Positions 6,934-16,176 are shown, numbered from the stretch's first letter. The stretch: 31,917 nucleotides of DNA from UBA3210 sp963610315 (GCA_963610315.1 CAVDMV010000017.1:1-31917), one strand, 5' to 3'. Numbers and translations: made by a program. Notes: a model not told the origin generated them from the sequence alone.

Positions 6934-9003
6934 TTATCTATCTACATCAAAGAATAAATCTTTATAAGTAGGATATGTGAAATTTGATTTAGAAATATCT
7001 TTTTCGATAGTATCGTAAGAAGCTCTTAATTCTTCCATTAATGGAGAAACTTTATGAAGAAGAATTTCGCCTTTCTTTTTAAAGTTTGGTTCTAGACTTA
7101 CTTTGACTAATAATTCTTCAATGTCATGTACAAGAACTTTTGATTTCTTAATATAACTTGATAAATAAATAATTAAGTCGTCATCATCTTCTAAAGCTGT
7201 CGCTTTTAAATCTCTAATTTCTTTTCTTACAACTGGATTAGCTTCAGAACGGATCATATCAATTAAAGCTTTTGCTTCAATAACTTTCTTTTTTGCATAA
7301 TCTTCATAGAAGACTTCACCTCTAGAAAGAATTTCTTCTTTAGAAAGGACGTCATTTCTAGTAAATAAAGCGATAGTATCTTCAGAAGTATAGTATTTTA
7401 TTGCTTCATAGAAAGTTCTAATGTTTGGTAAACCACGTGAAGCAGCTTCTTTAACCCAATTTTCAGAATAGCCATCACCGGAGAAGAGAATCTTTTTATG
7501 TTTTGATACGAGTTCAGCACAAATTTCTAATGCGCCTTTTCTAATATCTTGACGATATTTTAGATTGTCAAGTTTTTCAGCAATTTCTCTTAATTCATCA
7601 GCGATAATAGTGTTAATTGCAATATTTAAGTTAGCGGCGTTCATACTTGAGCCTAACATTCTAAATTCAAATTTATTACCAGTAAAAGCAACTGGAGAAG
7701 TTCTATTACGGTCAGAATTATCATGTGGTAAATAACTTAATGAAGAAATACCAAAATCTTTTAATTTATTTTTCTTAAAATCTGTTGGTGCATCGTTAGT
7801 AATGGAATTTAATACTTCTTCAACTACATCACCTAAATAAATTGAAACAATAGCTGGAGGAGCTTCATTAGCCCCGAGTCTATAATCATTACCTGGATTA
7901 GAAGCACATAATCTAATAAGTTCAGGATGTTTATCAACTCCTGCGATAATCGCAGAAACGAAAGTTAAGAATTGAATATTTTCATGAGGATTTTTACCTG
8001 GATCTAATAAGTTAGTACCAGTATCAGTAATTAATGAATAGTTATTATGCTTACCAGAACCATTAACACCTTTATATGGCTTTTCAGCGAGTAAACAAAC
8101 AAAGTCATGTTTTAAAGCGACACGTGTAAGAACATCCATAATGATATTATTTTGATCAATCGCGATGTTTGAGTTAGCGAAAATACAAGCTAATTCGAAT
8201 TGACCAGGAGCGACTTCATTATGCTCAGATTTTGCATAAATTCCTAGTTCCCATAATTCTTTATTAATGTCATCCATGAATGCTTTAACACGAGTTGGAA
8301 TTAAACCTAAATAATGATCTTCAAGTTCTTGACCTTTCGCAGGCAAAGAACCAATTAAGGTTGTACCAGTTAAAACTAAATCAGAACGTTTCATAAAGTC
8401 GTGACGATCAACTAAGAAATATTCTTGTTCTAATCCGACAGAAGGATAAACTGATGTACAATCTTTATCACCAAATAAATTAACAATTTTAGTTGCTTCT
8501 TTACTAACGGCATCCATTGATTTTAATAATGGTTCTTTCATGTCGAGAGATTCACCATTATATGAAACGAAAATAGTAGGAATACATAAAATATTATCTT
8601 TAATAAAAGCCGGAGAAGTACAATCCCAATAAGTATAACCACGAGCTTCGAATGTGGCTCTTAAACCTCCGGAAGGGAAGGAAGAAGCATCTGGTTCCCC
8701 TTTAATTAAATTTTTACCAGAGAACTTCATGATTGGTTGACCTTCTTTGATATCAATGAAAGCGTCGTGCTTTTCAGCAGTAGTTCCAGTAAGAGGTTGG
8801 AACCAGTGAGTGAAGTGAGTACAACCTTTTTCGATTGCCCATTCTTTCATCGCATGAGCAATCGCGTCAGCTGTAACTCTATCTAATGCGTCAGTTTTAT
8901 TTTTTGTTTTTTCCCATTTTGAAAAGACTGGTGAAGGTAATTTGACTTTCATGACTTGTTCGTCAAACAACTTATCACCAAATGTAATATCATTTATTTT
9001 CAT
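6934..9003 (-). CDS. glnN: Glutamine synthetase type III
   Basis: Makes glutamine from glutamate, ammonia and ATP in the cytoplasm. At 689 residues it has the length of GSIII, well above the roughly 445 of GSI. Visible are the metal-binding VGLEQEYF (189-196), the SEHNEVAPGQFELA block (259-272) and the NGSGKHNN ammonium/ATP region (314-321), all diagnostic of the GSIII subfamily, plus the long C-terminal helical extension after about residue 560. The ATG has a very strong AGGGGGA site. A sigma-A promoter lies at 9030-9058, giving a leader of only about 20 bases and no room for a riboswitch. It is monocistronic and diverges from the trk operon. No GlnR- or PII-type gene is nearby. Confidence 0.95.
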   Translation of the reverse strand: MKINDITFGDKLFDEQVMKVKLPSPVFSKWEKTKNKTDALDRVTADAIAHAMKEWAIEKGCTHFTHWFQPLTGTTAEKHDAFIDIKEGQPIMKFSGKNLIKGEPDASSFPSGGLRATFEARGYTYWDCTSPAFIKDNILCIPTIFVSYNGESLDMKEPLLKSMDAVSKEATKIVNLFGDKDCTSVYPSVGLEQEYFLVDRHDFMKRSDLVLTGTTLIGSLPAKGQELEDHYLGLIPTRVKAFMDDINKELWELGIYAKSEHNEVAPGQFELACIFANSNIAIDQNNIIMDVLTRVALKHDFVCLLAEKPYKGVNGSGKHNNYSLITDTGTNLLDPGKNPHENIQFLTFVSAIIAGVDKHPELIRLCASNPGNDYRLGANEAPPAIVSIYLGDVVEEVLNSITNDAPTDFKKNKLKDFGISSLSYLPHDNSDRNRTSPVAFTGNKFEFRMLGSSMNAANLNIAINTIIADELREIAEKLDNLKYRQDIRKGALEICAELVSKHKKILFSGDGYSENWVKEAASRGLPNIRTFYEAIKYYTSEDTIALFTRNDVLSKEEILSRGEVFYEDYAKKKVIEAKALIDMIRSEANPVVRKEIRDLKATALEDDDDLIIYLSSYIKKSKVLVHDIEELLVKVSLEPNFKKKGEILLHKVSPLMEELRASYDTIEKDISKSNFTYPTYKDLFFDVDR

Positions 9004-9029
9004 AACTTGTCCCCCTGAATTACGATAGA

Positions 9030-9058
9030 AATATATAAGATAAAGAGATTAAAATCAA
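9030..9058 (-). promoter_or_regulatory. Sigma-A-type promoter of glnN
   Basis: On the minus strand TTGATT (9058-9053) and TATATT (9035-9030) are 17 bases apart, and the ATG is at 9003. The 236-base gap 9004-9239 also holds the trkA promoter; the rest is AT-rich with no further structure recognised. Confidence 0.65.
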
Positions 9059-9204
9059 TAAAAATATCTAAAGTTTGAATTTTTTTACAAAATCTTAAAA
9101 TAAAAATCAAATATTTTTTGAAAAAGTTAATTCTTAAACAAGATGAATGTAAAACGCTTTAAATATTTAATGTAAGCGAAATAATAGAATATCTTTTGCG
9201 TTTA

Positions 9205-9213
9205 TGTTATATT
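9205..9213 (+). promoter_or_regulatory. Extended -10 element for the trkA operon
   Basis: TGTTATATT fits the extended -10 pattern TGnTATAAT with one mismatch and lies 26 bases before the ATG at 9240. No clear -35 is present, which extended -10 promoters can do without. Confidence 0.45.
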
Positions 9214-9239
9214 AATTTCAATTGATGTTGAGGTGCAAT

Positions 9240-10595
9240 ATGAAGATTGTCATTATTGGAATTGGTAAATTAGGAAAACTTTTAACAAAAAACTTTTCTT
9301 TAGATAAACACGATATTACGGTTATTGATCGTCATCAAGAAATCGTCGAAGATATCGTTAATGAATTTGATGTCATGGGATACACAGGTAATGGGGCTAG
9401 CTTAAATGCGCTTACGGAAGCAAATTGTGCGAATGCTGATTTATTAATTGCTTGTACATCAGATGATGAATTAAATATTTTAAGTTGTATTGTAGCTAAA
9501 AAGATCGGTATTAAACAAACAATCGCAAGAGTTAGAAATCCAGAATATACTTCTCAAGTTTCAGCAATGTCACAAGAATTAAATATTTCTTTTACTGTTA
9601 ATCCTGAACTTGATGCCGCGAGTGAAATTAGTAGAATCTTACGTTTCCCTAGTGCGATTAAAATGGAAACTTTTGCAAATAATAAAGTTGATCTAGCAGA
9701 AATTAAAATTGAACCATCATCTCATTTAGTAAATAAATCATTAAAAGATATTAGAGAAAAATATCCTTTTAGCGTCCTTGTCTGCGCGGTTAAAAGAGAT
9801 GATAAAGTTTATATTCCTAAAGGTAATTTCGTTTTAAGAGAAAACGACAATATCTATTTAATGGCTGATTCAAATGAAATTGTTAATATCTTTAAAAGAT
9901 TAAATATTTATAAACAAAAACTTAAAACAACTATGCTTATCGGAGGTAGTAAGATTTCTTATTATCTAGCTAAAGATTTAATCGCTTCAGGAATTGATGT
10001 AAAAATTATTGAACGCGATAACGATAAATGTGAAGAACTTGCTTCTTTATTACCTCAAGCAACAATCATTAATAGTGATGCAACTAATCATGAAGTACTT
10101 CTTGAAGAAGGCTTACAAAATGTTGATTCTGTAGTCACATTAACTGGAATGGATGAAACTAACATTATTATTTCAACATATTGTAAACAACAAAATGTCG
10201 ATAAAATTATTACTAAAGTTAACAATGAAAATTATGGTAGTATCGTTGGAGCGATGGGGCTTGAAAGCGTTATTTCACCTCGTGAAATATCTTGTGATAT
10301 GATCACTCGTTACGTTAGAGGAATGGAAACAGGTCACGGCTCGGAATTTAAAACATTATACCGCCTTGTTAATAACCAAATTGAAGCATTAGAATTTTAT
10401 ATTCCTCGCGAAACTTCTTATACTGGAATTCCTTTAAAAGATTTAAAACTTAAACCTAATGTATTATTAGCTTGTATTATTCGTGAAGATAATGTCATTA
10501 TCCCAAGTGGTAAAGATTCTATTGAACCTCATGATTCAGTAATCATTTTCGCGACTATTTCAAATATTAAAGATGTGGAGGATATTATTGCCTAA
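9240..10595 (+). CDS. trkA: Trk potassium uptake protein TrkA (two RCK modules)
   Basis: A cytoplasmic NAD(H)/nucleotide-binding ring subunit that gates TrkH. The 451 residues hold two tandem RCK_N-RCK_C modules, the arrangement of classic TrkA. The first Rossmann motif GIGKLG is at 7-12, with the acidic end of strand two in VIDRH; the second starts at MLIGGSKISYYLA. The ATG at 9240 is preceded by GAGG six bases upstream; a TTG at 9222 in the same frame lies ahead of that site and is not used. The stop codon overlaps the trkH start in TAATG, so the pair is translationally coupled. Confidence 0.93.
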   Translation: MKIVIIGIGKLGKLLTKNFSLDKHDITVIDRHQEIVEDIVNEFDVMGYTGNGASLNALTEANCANADLLIACTSDDELNILSCIVAKKIGIKQTIARVRNPEYTSQVSAMSQELNISFTVNPELDAASEISRILRFPSAIKMETFANNKVDLAEIKIEPSSHLVNKSLKDIREKYPFSVLVCAVKRDDKVYIPKGNFVLRENDNIYLMADSNEIVNIFKRLNIYKQKLKTTMLIGGSKISYYLAKDLIASGIDVKIIERDNDKCEELASLLPQATIINSDATNHEVLLEEGLQNVDSVVTLTGMDETNIIISTYCKQQNVDKIITKVNNENYGSIVGAMGLESVISPREISCDMITRYVRGMETGHGSEFKTLYRLVNNQIEALEFYIPRETSYTGIPLKDLKLKPNVLLACIIREDNVIIPSGKDSIEPHDSVIIFATISNIKDVEDIIA

Positions 10596-12049
10596 TGAAC
10601 TACCACATGATTTTAAATATTATTGGTAATATTTTAAAAGTTATAGGTGTTATGCTTTTAGTACCAGTAATTATCGCTTTAATATATCAAGAAAGTTTAA
10701 GAAATATTTTAGCCTTTGGCTTAACTGCTGTTGGTAGTTTTGGACTTGGTTTCTTACTAAGTTTTAAAAAACCAAAGAATTTAAATTTCTACGCGAAAGA
10801 AGGACTAGTCATCGTTGGCTTATCTTGGTTTATCATTTCTCTAGTTGGATGTTTACCTTTAATTATTAATGGTGATATACCTAACTTTTTTGATGCCTTT
10901 TTTGAAGTTGTTTCTGGTTTTACTACTACTGGCGTGACCATTCTTAGTGACGTTGATTCTTTAGCGAAATCAAGTATCTTCTATCGTTCCTTTACCCATT
11001 GGTTAGGTGGTATGGGAGTACTTGTATTCGTTTTAGCTTTCTTACCAAGTAACGCGCAAAATATTCATCTTTTAAGAGCAGAATCACCTGGACCACAAGT
11101 GGGTAAACTAGTATCTAAAATTAAATTAACTGCGACTATTTTATATATTATATATGCTGTTTTAACTTTAATTGAAGTTATTTTCCTTCTCTGCGGAGGT
11201 ATGCCATTATTTGATAGTATCGTCAATTCCCTAGCGACCGCGGGAACCGGCGGATTTAGCATGAACAATGCTGGAATTGGAGGATATTCAGTTTATTCAC
11301 AAGTGGTTATTGCAGTATTTATGTTAATCTTTGGAGTTAACTTTAATTTATATTATTTTGCTTTAATCGGTCATATTAAACAAGCAATTAAATCGGAAGA
11401 GTTAAGATGGTATTTAATTATTGTCTTTTTAGCGACAAGCTTAATTACTCTTGATTTAACTTTATACGATAATATAAGCGTAAACCTTGGCTTTTTGACA
11501 AACCTAAAAGATGCCTTCTTCCAAGTTAGTTCAATTATTACTACGACGGGATTTTCAACTGTTGACTTTAATTATTGGCCAATATTTTCTCAAACAATTT
11601 TATTAGTCTTAATCTTTGTTGGAGGATGTGCAGGTTCTACTGCTGGTGGAATTAAGGTATCTCGATTTGTTATTTTTATTAAAACGATTAACCAAAATAT
11701 AAAAAAGATGATTCATCCTCATTCAGTTTCAACCATTACTTTTGAAGGTCAAAAAGTTGAAAAAAGTGTGCAAGATGGAGTTAGTGCTTATTTTGGAACA
11801 ATTTTTCTACTTTTCTTATTATCAACTATTTTAATTAGTATTGATGGTTACGATATAACGACTAATATAAGCGCAGTTGCAACTTGTATTAATAACGTTG
11901 GTCCAGGCTTAAATGTTGTTGGACCAACTGGTAACTTTGGAGGATTTTCTTCCTTTAGTAAAATAGTGTTAATATTTGATATGATTATCGGTCGACTTGA
12001 AATTTATCCAGTACTTGTCTTATTTCATGTAAGTACATGGAAGAAATAA
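10595..12049 (+). CDS. trkH: Trk potassium uptake membrane subunit TrkH
   Basis: The potassium-conducting membrane subunit of the Trk system, with four repeated membrane-pore-membrane units. The 484 residues match the usual TrkH length. Filter-like pore segments include SGFTTTGVT, ATAGTGGFS and ITTTGFSTVD, and GGCAGSTAGGIK is conserved in the family. The ATG overlaps the trkA stop by one base. A Na/Pi cotransporter follows after 13 bases. Together trkA and trkH give one complete low-affinity potassium importer. Confidence 0.93.
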   Translation: MNYHMILNIIGNILKVIGVMLLVPVIIALIYQESLRNILAFGLTAVGSFGLGFLLSFKKPKNLNFYAKEGLVIVGLSWFIISLVGCLPLIINGDIPNFFDAFFEVVSGFTTTGVTILSDVDSLAKSSIFYRSFTHWLGGMGVLVFVLAFLPSNAQNIHLLRAESPGPQVGKLVSKIKLTATILYIIYAVLTLIEVIFLLCGGMPLFDSIVNSLATAGTGGFSMNNAGIGGYSVYSQVVIAVFMLIFGVNFNLYYFALIGHIKQAIKSEELRWYLIIVFLATSLITLDLTLYDNISVNLGFLTNLKDAFFQVSSIITTTGFSTVDFNYWPIFSQTILLVLIFVGGCAGSTAGGIKVSRFVIFIKTINQNIKKMIHPHSVSTITFEGQKVEKSVQDGVSAYFGTIFLLFLLSTILISIDGYDITTNISAVATCINNVGPGLNVVGPTGNFGGFSSFSKIVLIFDMIIGRLEIYPVLVLFHVSTWKK

Positions 12050-12062
12050 TTGGGGGAAGAAT

Positions 12063-13808
12063 ATGGAAATAGCAAAATATGTATTAATGTTTTTAGGAGG
12101 GTTAGGAGCTTTACTTATCGGCATGAAGATTTTCTCAGAAACAATTGAGAAAATGTGTGGTAAATTCTTAACTAAATTATTTGATAAAACGACTAAAAAT
12201 AAATTTATGGGGGTTGGAATTGGTTGCTTAACTACGGCAATGATTCAATCTTCTGGGGCAACAACCGTCATGGTTGTCGGTTTAGCTAACTCAGGAATTT
12301 TACCTTTAGCCGCGGCTACTTCAATTATTATTGGGGCGAATATTGGTACAACGATTACGGCTCAAATCGCGGCGATTTCCACTTTAGGTCAATCCGCGGT
12401 TTCGATTGGGGTAGTTTGTATGTCAGTAACTGCCGTTGGCATGTTTATGCAAATGATCGCAAAATCAAGAAAATGGAAAGATATTGGTTACGCGATTGCT
12501 TCTTTTGGTCTAATCTTCTTAGGACTTGAAATCATGTCTATTTCGATTGGTAAAGTTAGTTTAAATGATTCATTAGAAGTAATTTCAGGAAGTGGACTTC
12601 TTGGAGTAAATCTAGGAGGAAATGATTACGTATATTATTACGTTCAAAATGTCTTTAATTCCGTTAGTAATCCTTTCTTACTACTTATTATTGGTATTCT
12701 TCTTACCGCGGCGATGCAATCTTCTTCCGCTTTAACTACTGTTTTAGTTTCAATGGTTACGGCAGGACTTGTCGTTGGAGGGGGAGGAGATGGAGTAATT
12801 TATGTCTTACTAGGATCAAATATTGGTTCTTGTGTTACGGCCTTAATTTCTTCCATTGGTACATCTTGTAACGCTCGTAGAGCGTCGATGATTCACCTTT
12901 TATTTAATGTCGGCGGCGCGATTATCTTCATGGTTTTATTACTCGTCTTAAATTTATTCGGTTTATCTTTCATGGATTTAACATTTGGAAGATGGTTTTC
13001 TTTCTCACCAGCTTTACAAGTATCAATGTTTCATACTTTCTTTAATGTGGTGGCATGTATCATTTTCTTACCATTTACTAAATATTTAGAAAAACTTGCT
13101 TGTTTACTTGTTAGAGATAAGAAAAACGATAATCCTAATAAATCTCATCTAGTTTATACTGACCGACGTTTATTACGTGCGAACCCATCTTTAACCTTAT
13201 CTCAATTAAGAAAAGAAACGATGAATTTCGCTCAAGAATCAATGGATACATTACATACAGCTTTAGAAGATTTCTTAAATAAAACTAAAGAACATTCTAA
13301 AGAAGTTAGTGAAAAAATTGATGATCAAAATGAATATTCTAATGAAATCCTTTCTTTACTTACTAGACTTTCTTCGGTGAGTGAACTTTCGAAAGAAGAC
13401 GCTCATGATTTAACTGATCTTCACCATGTTATTTCTGATGTATTAAGAATTTCTGAAGTTAGTGATAATGTTTTAAAATACACTGAAAAACAAATTGATA
13501 AAGACTTACATTTCTCTAAAGGCGTTGATGAACAAATTAGAGAGATGTTTAAAAAAGTCGAAGCTTTATATGATGTCACTAAAGTTTGTTATCTTGATAA
13601 AAATAAGAACTTATTAGAAAAAGTCGATAAATTAGAAGATGAAATTGACTCTACTCGTTCAACTTTATTAAATCAACATATCGACCGTTTAACTAAAGGT
13701 TTATGTGAATATAGTAATATTTCAATATTTGTTAATTTAATTTCTAATTTAGAACGTGTCGGCGACCATTTACATTACATCGCTCACACGGTAGATCAAG
13801 GAGACTAA
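12063..13808 (+). CDS. Na/phosphate cotransporter (NptA/YjbB type) with C-terminal PhoU-like domain
   Basis: The 581 residues contain two inverted Na/Pi-cotransporter repeats, each with its QSS substrate signature (IQSSGATT at 61-68, MQSSSALTT at 218-226), then a charged, helical PhoU-like domain from about 385 to the end. This is the architecture of bacterial YjbB-type proteins, which move phosphate with or against sodium; the direction is not settled by sequence. GGGG precedes the ATG closely. It lies between trkH and the galactokinase-like gene with gaps of 13 and 4 bases, so ion, phosphate and sugar-kinase genes share one transcript. Confidence 0.88.
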   Translation: MEIAKYVLMFLGGLGALLIGMKIFSETIEKMCGKFLTKLFDKTTKNKFMGVGIGCLTTAMIQSSGATTVMVVGLANSGILPLAAATSIIIGANIGTTITAQIAAISTLGQSAVSIGVVCMSVTAVGMFMQMIAKSRKWKDIGYAIASFGLIFLGLEIMSISIGKVSLNDSLEVISGSGLLGVNLGGNDYVYYYVQNVFNSVSNPFLLLIIGILLTAAMQSSSALTTVLVSMVTAGLVVGGGGDGVIYVLLGSNIGSCVTALISSIGTSCNARRASMIHLLFNVGGAIIFMVLLLVLNLFGLSFMDLTFGRWFSFSPALQVSMFHTFFNVVACIIFLPFTKYLEKLACLLVRDKKNDNPNKSHLVYTDRRLLRANPSLTLSQLRKETMNFAQESMDTLHTALEDFLNKTKEHSKEVSEKIDDQNEYSNEILSLLTRLSSVSELSKEDAHDLTDLHHVISDVLRISEVSDNVLKYTEKQIDKDLHFSKGVDEQIREMFKKVEALYDVTKVCYLDKNKNLLEKVDKLEDEIDSTRSTLLNQHIDRLTKGLCEYSNISIFVNLISNLERVGDHLHYIAHTVDQGD

Positions 13809-13812
13809 TAAT

Positions 13813-15072
13813 ATGGAAGAAAAGAAAGCTCGCTCAAAAGGTTTTTTTAGGAAAGCTAATTTGATTATTGATCAATATAAAAGATTCTATAAAGAAGAAC
13901 CAACTGATTGTTTTTCTTCTCCAGGAAGAATTGAAATTTTAGGAAATCATACTGATCATAATAATGGTCTAGTGATGGTTAGCTCAATCGATTTATCAAT
14001 TATGGCAGTCGCTTCGAAAAATGATTCTAATTTTGTTTCCTATGCATCAAGTGAATTTCCTCCAATTAAGATTAATATTAATGATTTAACATATAAAGAA
14101 GAAGAAAAAGGAAATTCATCTTCTTTAATTAAGGGCATTCTTTTTAGAATGAAGGAATTAGGCTATTCTATTGGAGGCGTAAATATCTACGCAATATCAA
14201 CTATTTATCGTGGAGCAGGGATTTCTTCAAGCGCCGCTTTTGAAGTTTTAATCGCAAAAATTTTATCTTATTATTATAATGAAGATCAAATTAAAAAAGT
14301 AGAACTCGCTAAAATCGCTCAATATGCTGAATCAAATTATTTTGGTAAACCATGTGGTTTATTAGATCAAATGGGTATCGCTTTAGGCGCGGTTAATTAT
14401 ATCGATTTTAAAAATCAAGATCGCCCATATATAAAACATTTAACTTCACCAGTAAAGAATTATGATTTAATTTTAGTTAATACCTTAGGAAGCCATTCTA
14501 AATTAACTCCACTTTTTAGTAAGATTCGTGAAGATATGTCTTCTTTATCTAACTATTTTAATAAAACTACCTTAAGAGAAGTTGGAGGAAGAGATTATTT
14601 TGCAAAAGAAAAAGAATTAAAAGAAACATTCTCTAATGATGTTTTCTTAAGAGGAAAACATTATTTTGATGAAAATAATCGTGTTAGAAGAGCATTAAAA
14701 GCTTGTGAAGATAATGATGAATTAACTTTCTTAAAATGTATTGATGAATCAGGAGAATCTTCCTTTTATCAACTAAAAAATTGTTATGTTGAAAATGAAA
14801 ATGAAGCATTACCTCAAGCGTTATTATTTACTAAAGAATTTCTTGATGGACACGGAGCTTCTCGCCTTAACGGGGGAGGATTTGCTGGAACGATGACTTG
14901 TTTCTGCCCTAAAGAAAGAAGTGAAGAATACATTTTAGCGATGGAAGAAAAATTTGGTAAAGGAAATGTTAAAAAGATTGCTTTAACTCGTCACGGAACT
15001 CGTAGAGTATGTTCAGTTAACGAAATTGTTAATGATGAAGAAATGCAAAAAGAAGTAAAGGAAAATAAATAA
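13813..15072 (+). CDS. Galactokinase-like GHMP-family sugar kinase
   Basis: A 419-residue GHMP kinase of the galactokinase branch, which would phosphorylate a sugar at C1 with ATP. Motifs are PGR (37-39), GNHTDHN (44-50), the ATP-binding GAGISSSAA (134-142), CGLLDQMG (181-188) with catalytic-type D185, and the C-terminal GGGFAG (354-359). Classic GalK reads GEHTDY; here the Glu that contacts galactose is Asn45, while the His and Asp remain. The GNHTDH variant recurs in clostridial proteins annotated as galactokinase, so substrate is uncertain. It has four-base spacing from the transporter before it and a TAATGG overlap with the small gene after it. No galT or galE is nearby; a nucleotidyltransferase two genes on is a possible partner. 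Confidence 0.78.
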   Translation: MEEKKARSKGFFRKANLIIDQYKRFYKEEPTDCFSSPGRIEILGNHTDHNNGLVMVSSIDLSIMAVASKNDSNFVSYASSEFPPIKININDLTYKEEEKGNSSSLIKGILFRMKELGYSIGGVNIYAISTIYRGAGISSSAAFEVLIAKILSYYYNEDQIKKVELAKIAQYAESNYFGKPCGLLDQMGIALGAVNYIDFKNQDRPYIKHLTSPVKNYDLILVNTLGSHSKLTPLFSKIREDMSSLSNYFNKTTLREVGGRDYFAKEKELKETFSNDVFLRGKHYFDENNRVRRALKACEDNDELTFLKCIDESGESSFYQLKNCYVENENEALPQALLFTKEFLDGHGASRLNGGGFAGTMTCFCPKERSEEYILAMEEKFGKGNVKKIALTRHGTRRVCSVNEIVNDEEMQKEVKENK

Positions 15073-15374
15073 TGGAAAAAGAAGAATACGTAAAAGAATT
15101 TATTAAAGTTATTAACGCTCAAGAAGAAGATAAAATCTATCGTTTCTTTACTAGAAATAGTTCTATTTATCTTATAAATAAAGATAAAGAACTAGATTTA
15201 GGAGAACTAGTAACTTATTTAAAAGATAATTATTTCGGTAAAGAAATAATTATTGTTCGTGAACTAAAATCAAAGGTTTGTAATAAACTTGAATGTAAAG
15301 TTAATGATAAAGATGTCTCCTTCTATTTTGAAATTAAAGACCGTCGTATATTTAGATTAGAAATCTTAGATTAA
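15072..15374 (+). CDS. Small protein of unknown function, last gene of the trk operon
   Basis: 100 residues, cytoplasmic and highly charged, with no signal peptide or membrane segment. The pattern of an N-terminal helix followed by alternating strands is reminiscent of NTF2/SnoaL-like folds (inference only). Its ATG overlaps the stop of the galactokinase-like gene by one base, and a terminator begins at its stop codon. It is therefore made with that kinase and may serve it. Confidence 0.7.
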   Translation: MEKEEYVKEFIKVINAQEEDKIYRFFTRNSSIYLINKDKELDLGELVTYLKDNYFGKEIIIVRELKSKVCNKLECKVNDKDVSFYFEIKDRRIFRLEILD

Positions 15375-15396
15375 GCCTTCGGGCTTTTTCTTTTTT
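15373..15396 (+). terminator. Rho-independent terminator of the trkA-trkH operon
   Basis: AAGCC (15373-15377) and GGCTT (15382-15386) close a stable TTCG tetraloop, followed by an interrupted T run. The stem starts inside the stop codon of the preceding gene. Confidence 0.9.
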
Positions 15397-15408
15397 AGGA
15401 TTTTTATT

Positions 15409-15442
15409 AAATTCACCACATTATATTTATAGAGGTGAATTT
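15409..15442 (+). promoter_or_regulatory. Inverted repeat covering the ribosome site of the 15444 gene
   Basis: AAATTCACC (15409-15417) is a perfect nine-base match to GGTGAATTT (15434-15442), with a 16-base loop. The right arm contains most of the AGAGGTG ribosome site used by the ATG at 15444. The loop contains TATATT (15422-15427), a possible -10. In RNA the structure would hide the ribosome site; in DNA the same arms could be an operator around the -10. Confidence 0.5.
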
Positions 15443-15443
15443 T

Positions 15444-16100
15444 ATGCAAGATGTAACAAAATTAATAAGTATCGTTTCTTCTATTGATAATAAAAGATAT
15501 TTTGAATTATCGAAAAAAGAAAAAGAGAATATTAAATATATATTTTATGATGTTCAAGATAATGATTTAATAAATGCTTATCTAAATGAAGATGAAAAAG
15601 GAAATTTATATATTGTTATTTATATTAAGGAGAAGAAAATAAATTTATTAGTAAAAGAAAATTCTTATCTTTATGAAGAAAATTATTATGATTTCTTTTC
15701 TTTTTTATCAAAGAATAATATTTCTAGTTCGTCATTAAGAATCTTTTCTTATTACCATTTTTGTTTAGTTACTAAAATTGATCAAAGAATTAAATTAGAT
15801 AAAAAAGAATTATTAAAAGAATATCGAAGTTATATTTCATTAGTTAATGAAGAATTGAATAAAGAAGAAAATTTAAAAAGAATTATCGCTCATTTCTTTT
15901 TTGATGGAATATTCGATACGTATATTTATTTTTCTCATGTAAATAAAATATTTTGCTTTGAAGATTTATATTCTTTTATCTTAGAAGGTAGGAAGAATGA
16001 AAATATCATTCATTTTGGTTCTTTAGAATATAAACCTAACTTATTACGATTAAATAAAGCATTTTATGATTATTCAAAAATAAAGATCGATTTAAAATGA
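15444..16100 (+). CDS. Protein of unknown function
   Basis: 218 residues, rich in Lys, Glu, Asn, Tyr and Phe, with no signal peptide, no convincing membrane helix and no motif I recognise. It appears to be a soluble alpha/beta protein. The ATG at 15444 is six bases after AGAGGTG; an in-frame GTG at 15435 lies inside that site. It is the only gene here that ends in TGA. It stands alone between a terminator and the consensus promoter of the next gene. Base composition is even more AT-rich than its neighbours, which may mean a fast-evolving or lineage-specific gene. Confidence 0.65.
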   Translation: MQDVTKLISIVSSIDNKRYFELSKKEKENIKYIFYDVQDNDLINAYLNEDEKGNLYIVIYIKEKKINLLVKENSYLYEENYYDFFSFLSKNNISSSSLRIFSYYHFCLVTKIDQRIKLDKKELLKEYRSYISLVNEELNKEENLKRIIAHFFFDGIFDTYIYFSHVNKIFCFEDLYSFILEGRKNENIIHFGSLEYKPNLLRLNKAFYDYSKIKIDLK

Positions 16101-16116
16101 CTAATAAGCACATAAA

Positions 16117-16145
16117 TTGACAAGTGTAGTATTTTGTAATAAAAT
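16117..16145 (+). promoter_or_regulatory. Consensus sigma-A promoter of the nucleotidyltransferase
   Basis: A perfect TTGACA (16117-16122), a 17-base spacer and TAAAAT (16140-16145) make this the best promoter in the window. Transcription would start near 16152, at the AGAAAGG ribosome site. Confidence 0.85.
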
Positions 16146-16160
16146 ATCGAAGAAAGGTAT

Positions 16161-16176
16161 AAAACTAATTAGTTTT
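16161..16176 (+). promoter_or_regulatory. Perfect 16-base palindrome between ribosome site and start codon
   Basis: AAAACTAATTAGTTTT lies immediately before the ATG at 16177 and three bases after AGAAAGG (16151-16157). As RNA it can form a six-pair hairpin with an AATT loop that shortens the 19-base gap between ribosome site and ATG to about three. As DNA it could be a repressor site just downstream of the promoter. Confidence 0.5.

Noticed and set aside
9004..9239. Glutamine riboswitch or other structured leader before glnN
   Set aside because: The promoter at 9030-9058 leaves only about 20 bases of leader, and no glutamine-riboswitch core was found.
16098..16100. UGA as tryptophan (Mollicutes code)
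   Set aside because: All Trp positions checked in conserved motifs use TGG, and the only in-frame TGA noticed ends a gene; reading through would add just a few residues.
16117..16176. Longer nucleotidyltransferase starting at TTG 16117
   Set aside because: That TTG is part of a perfect TTGACA -35 box; the added residues have no family counterpart.
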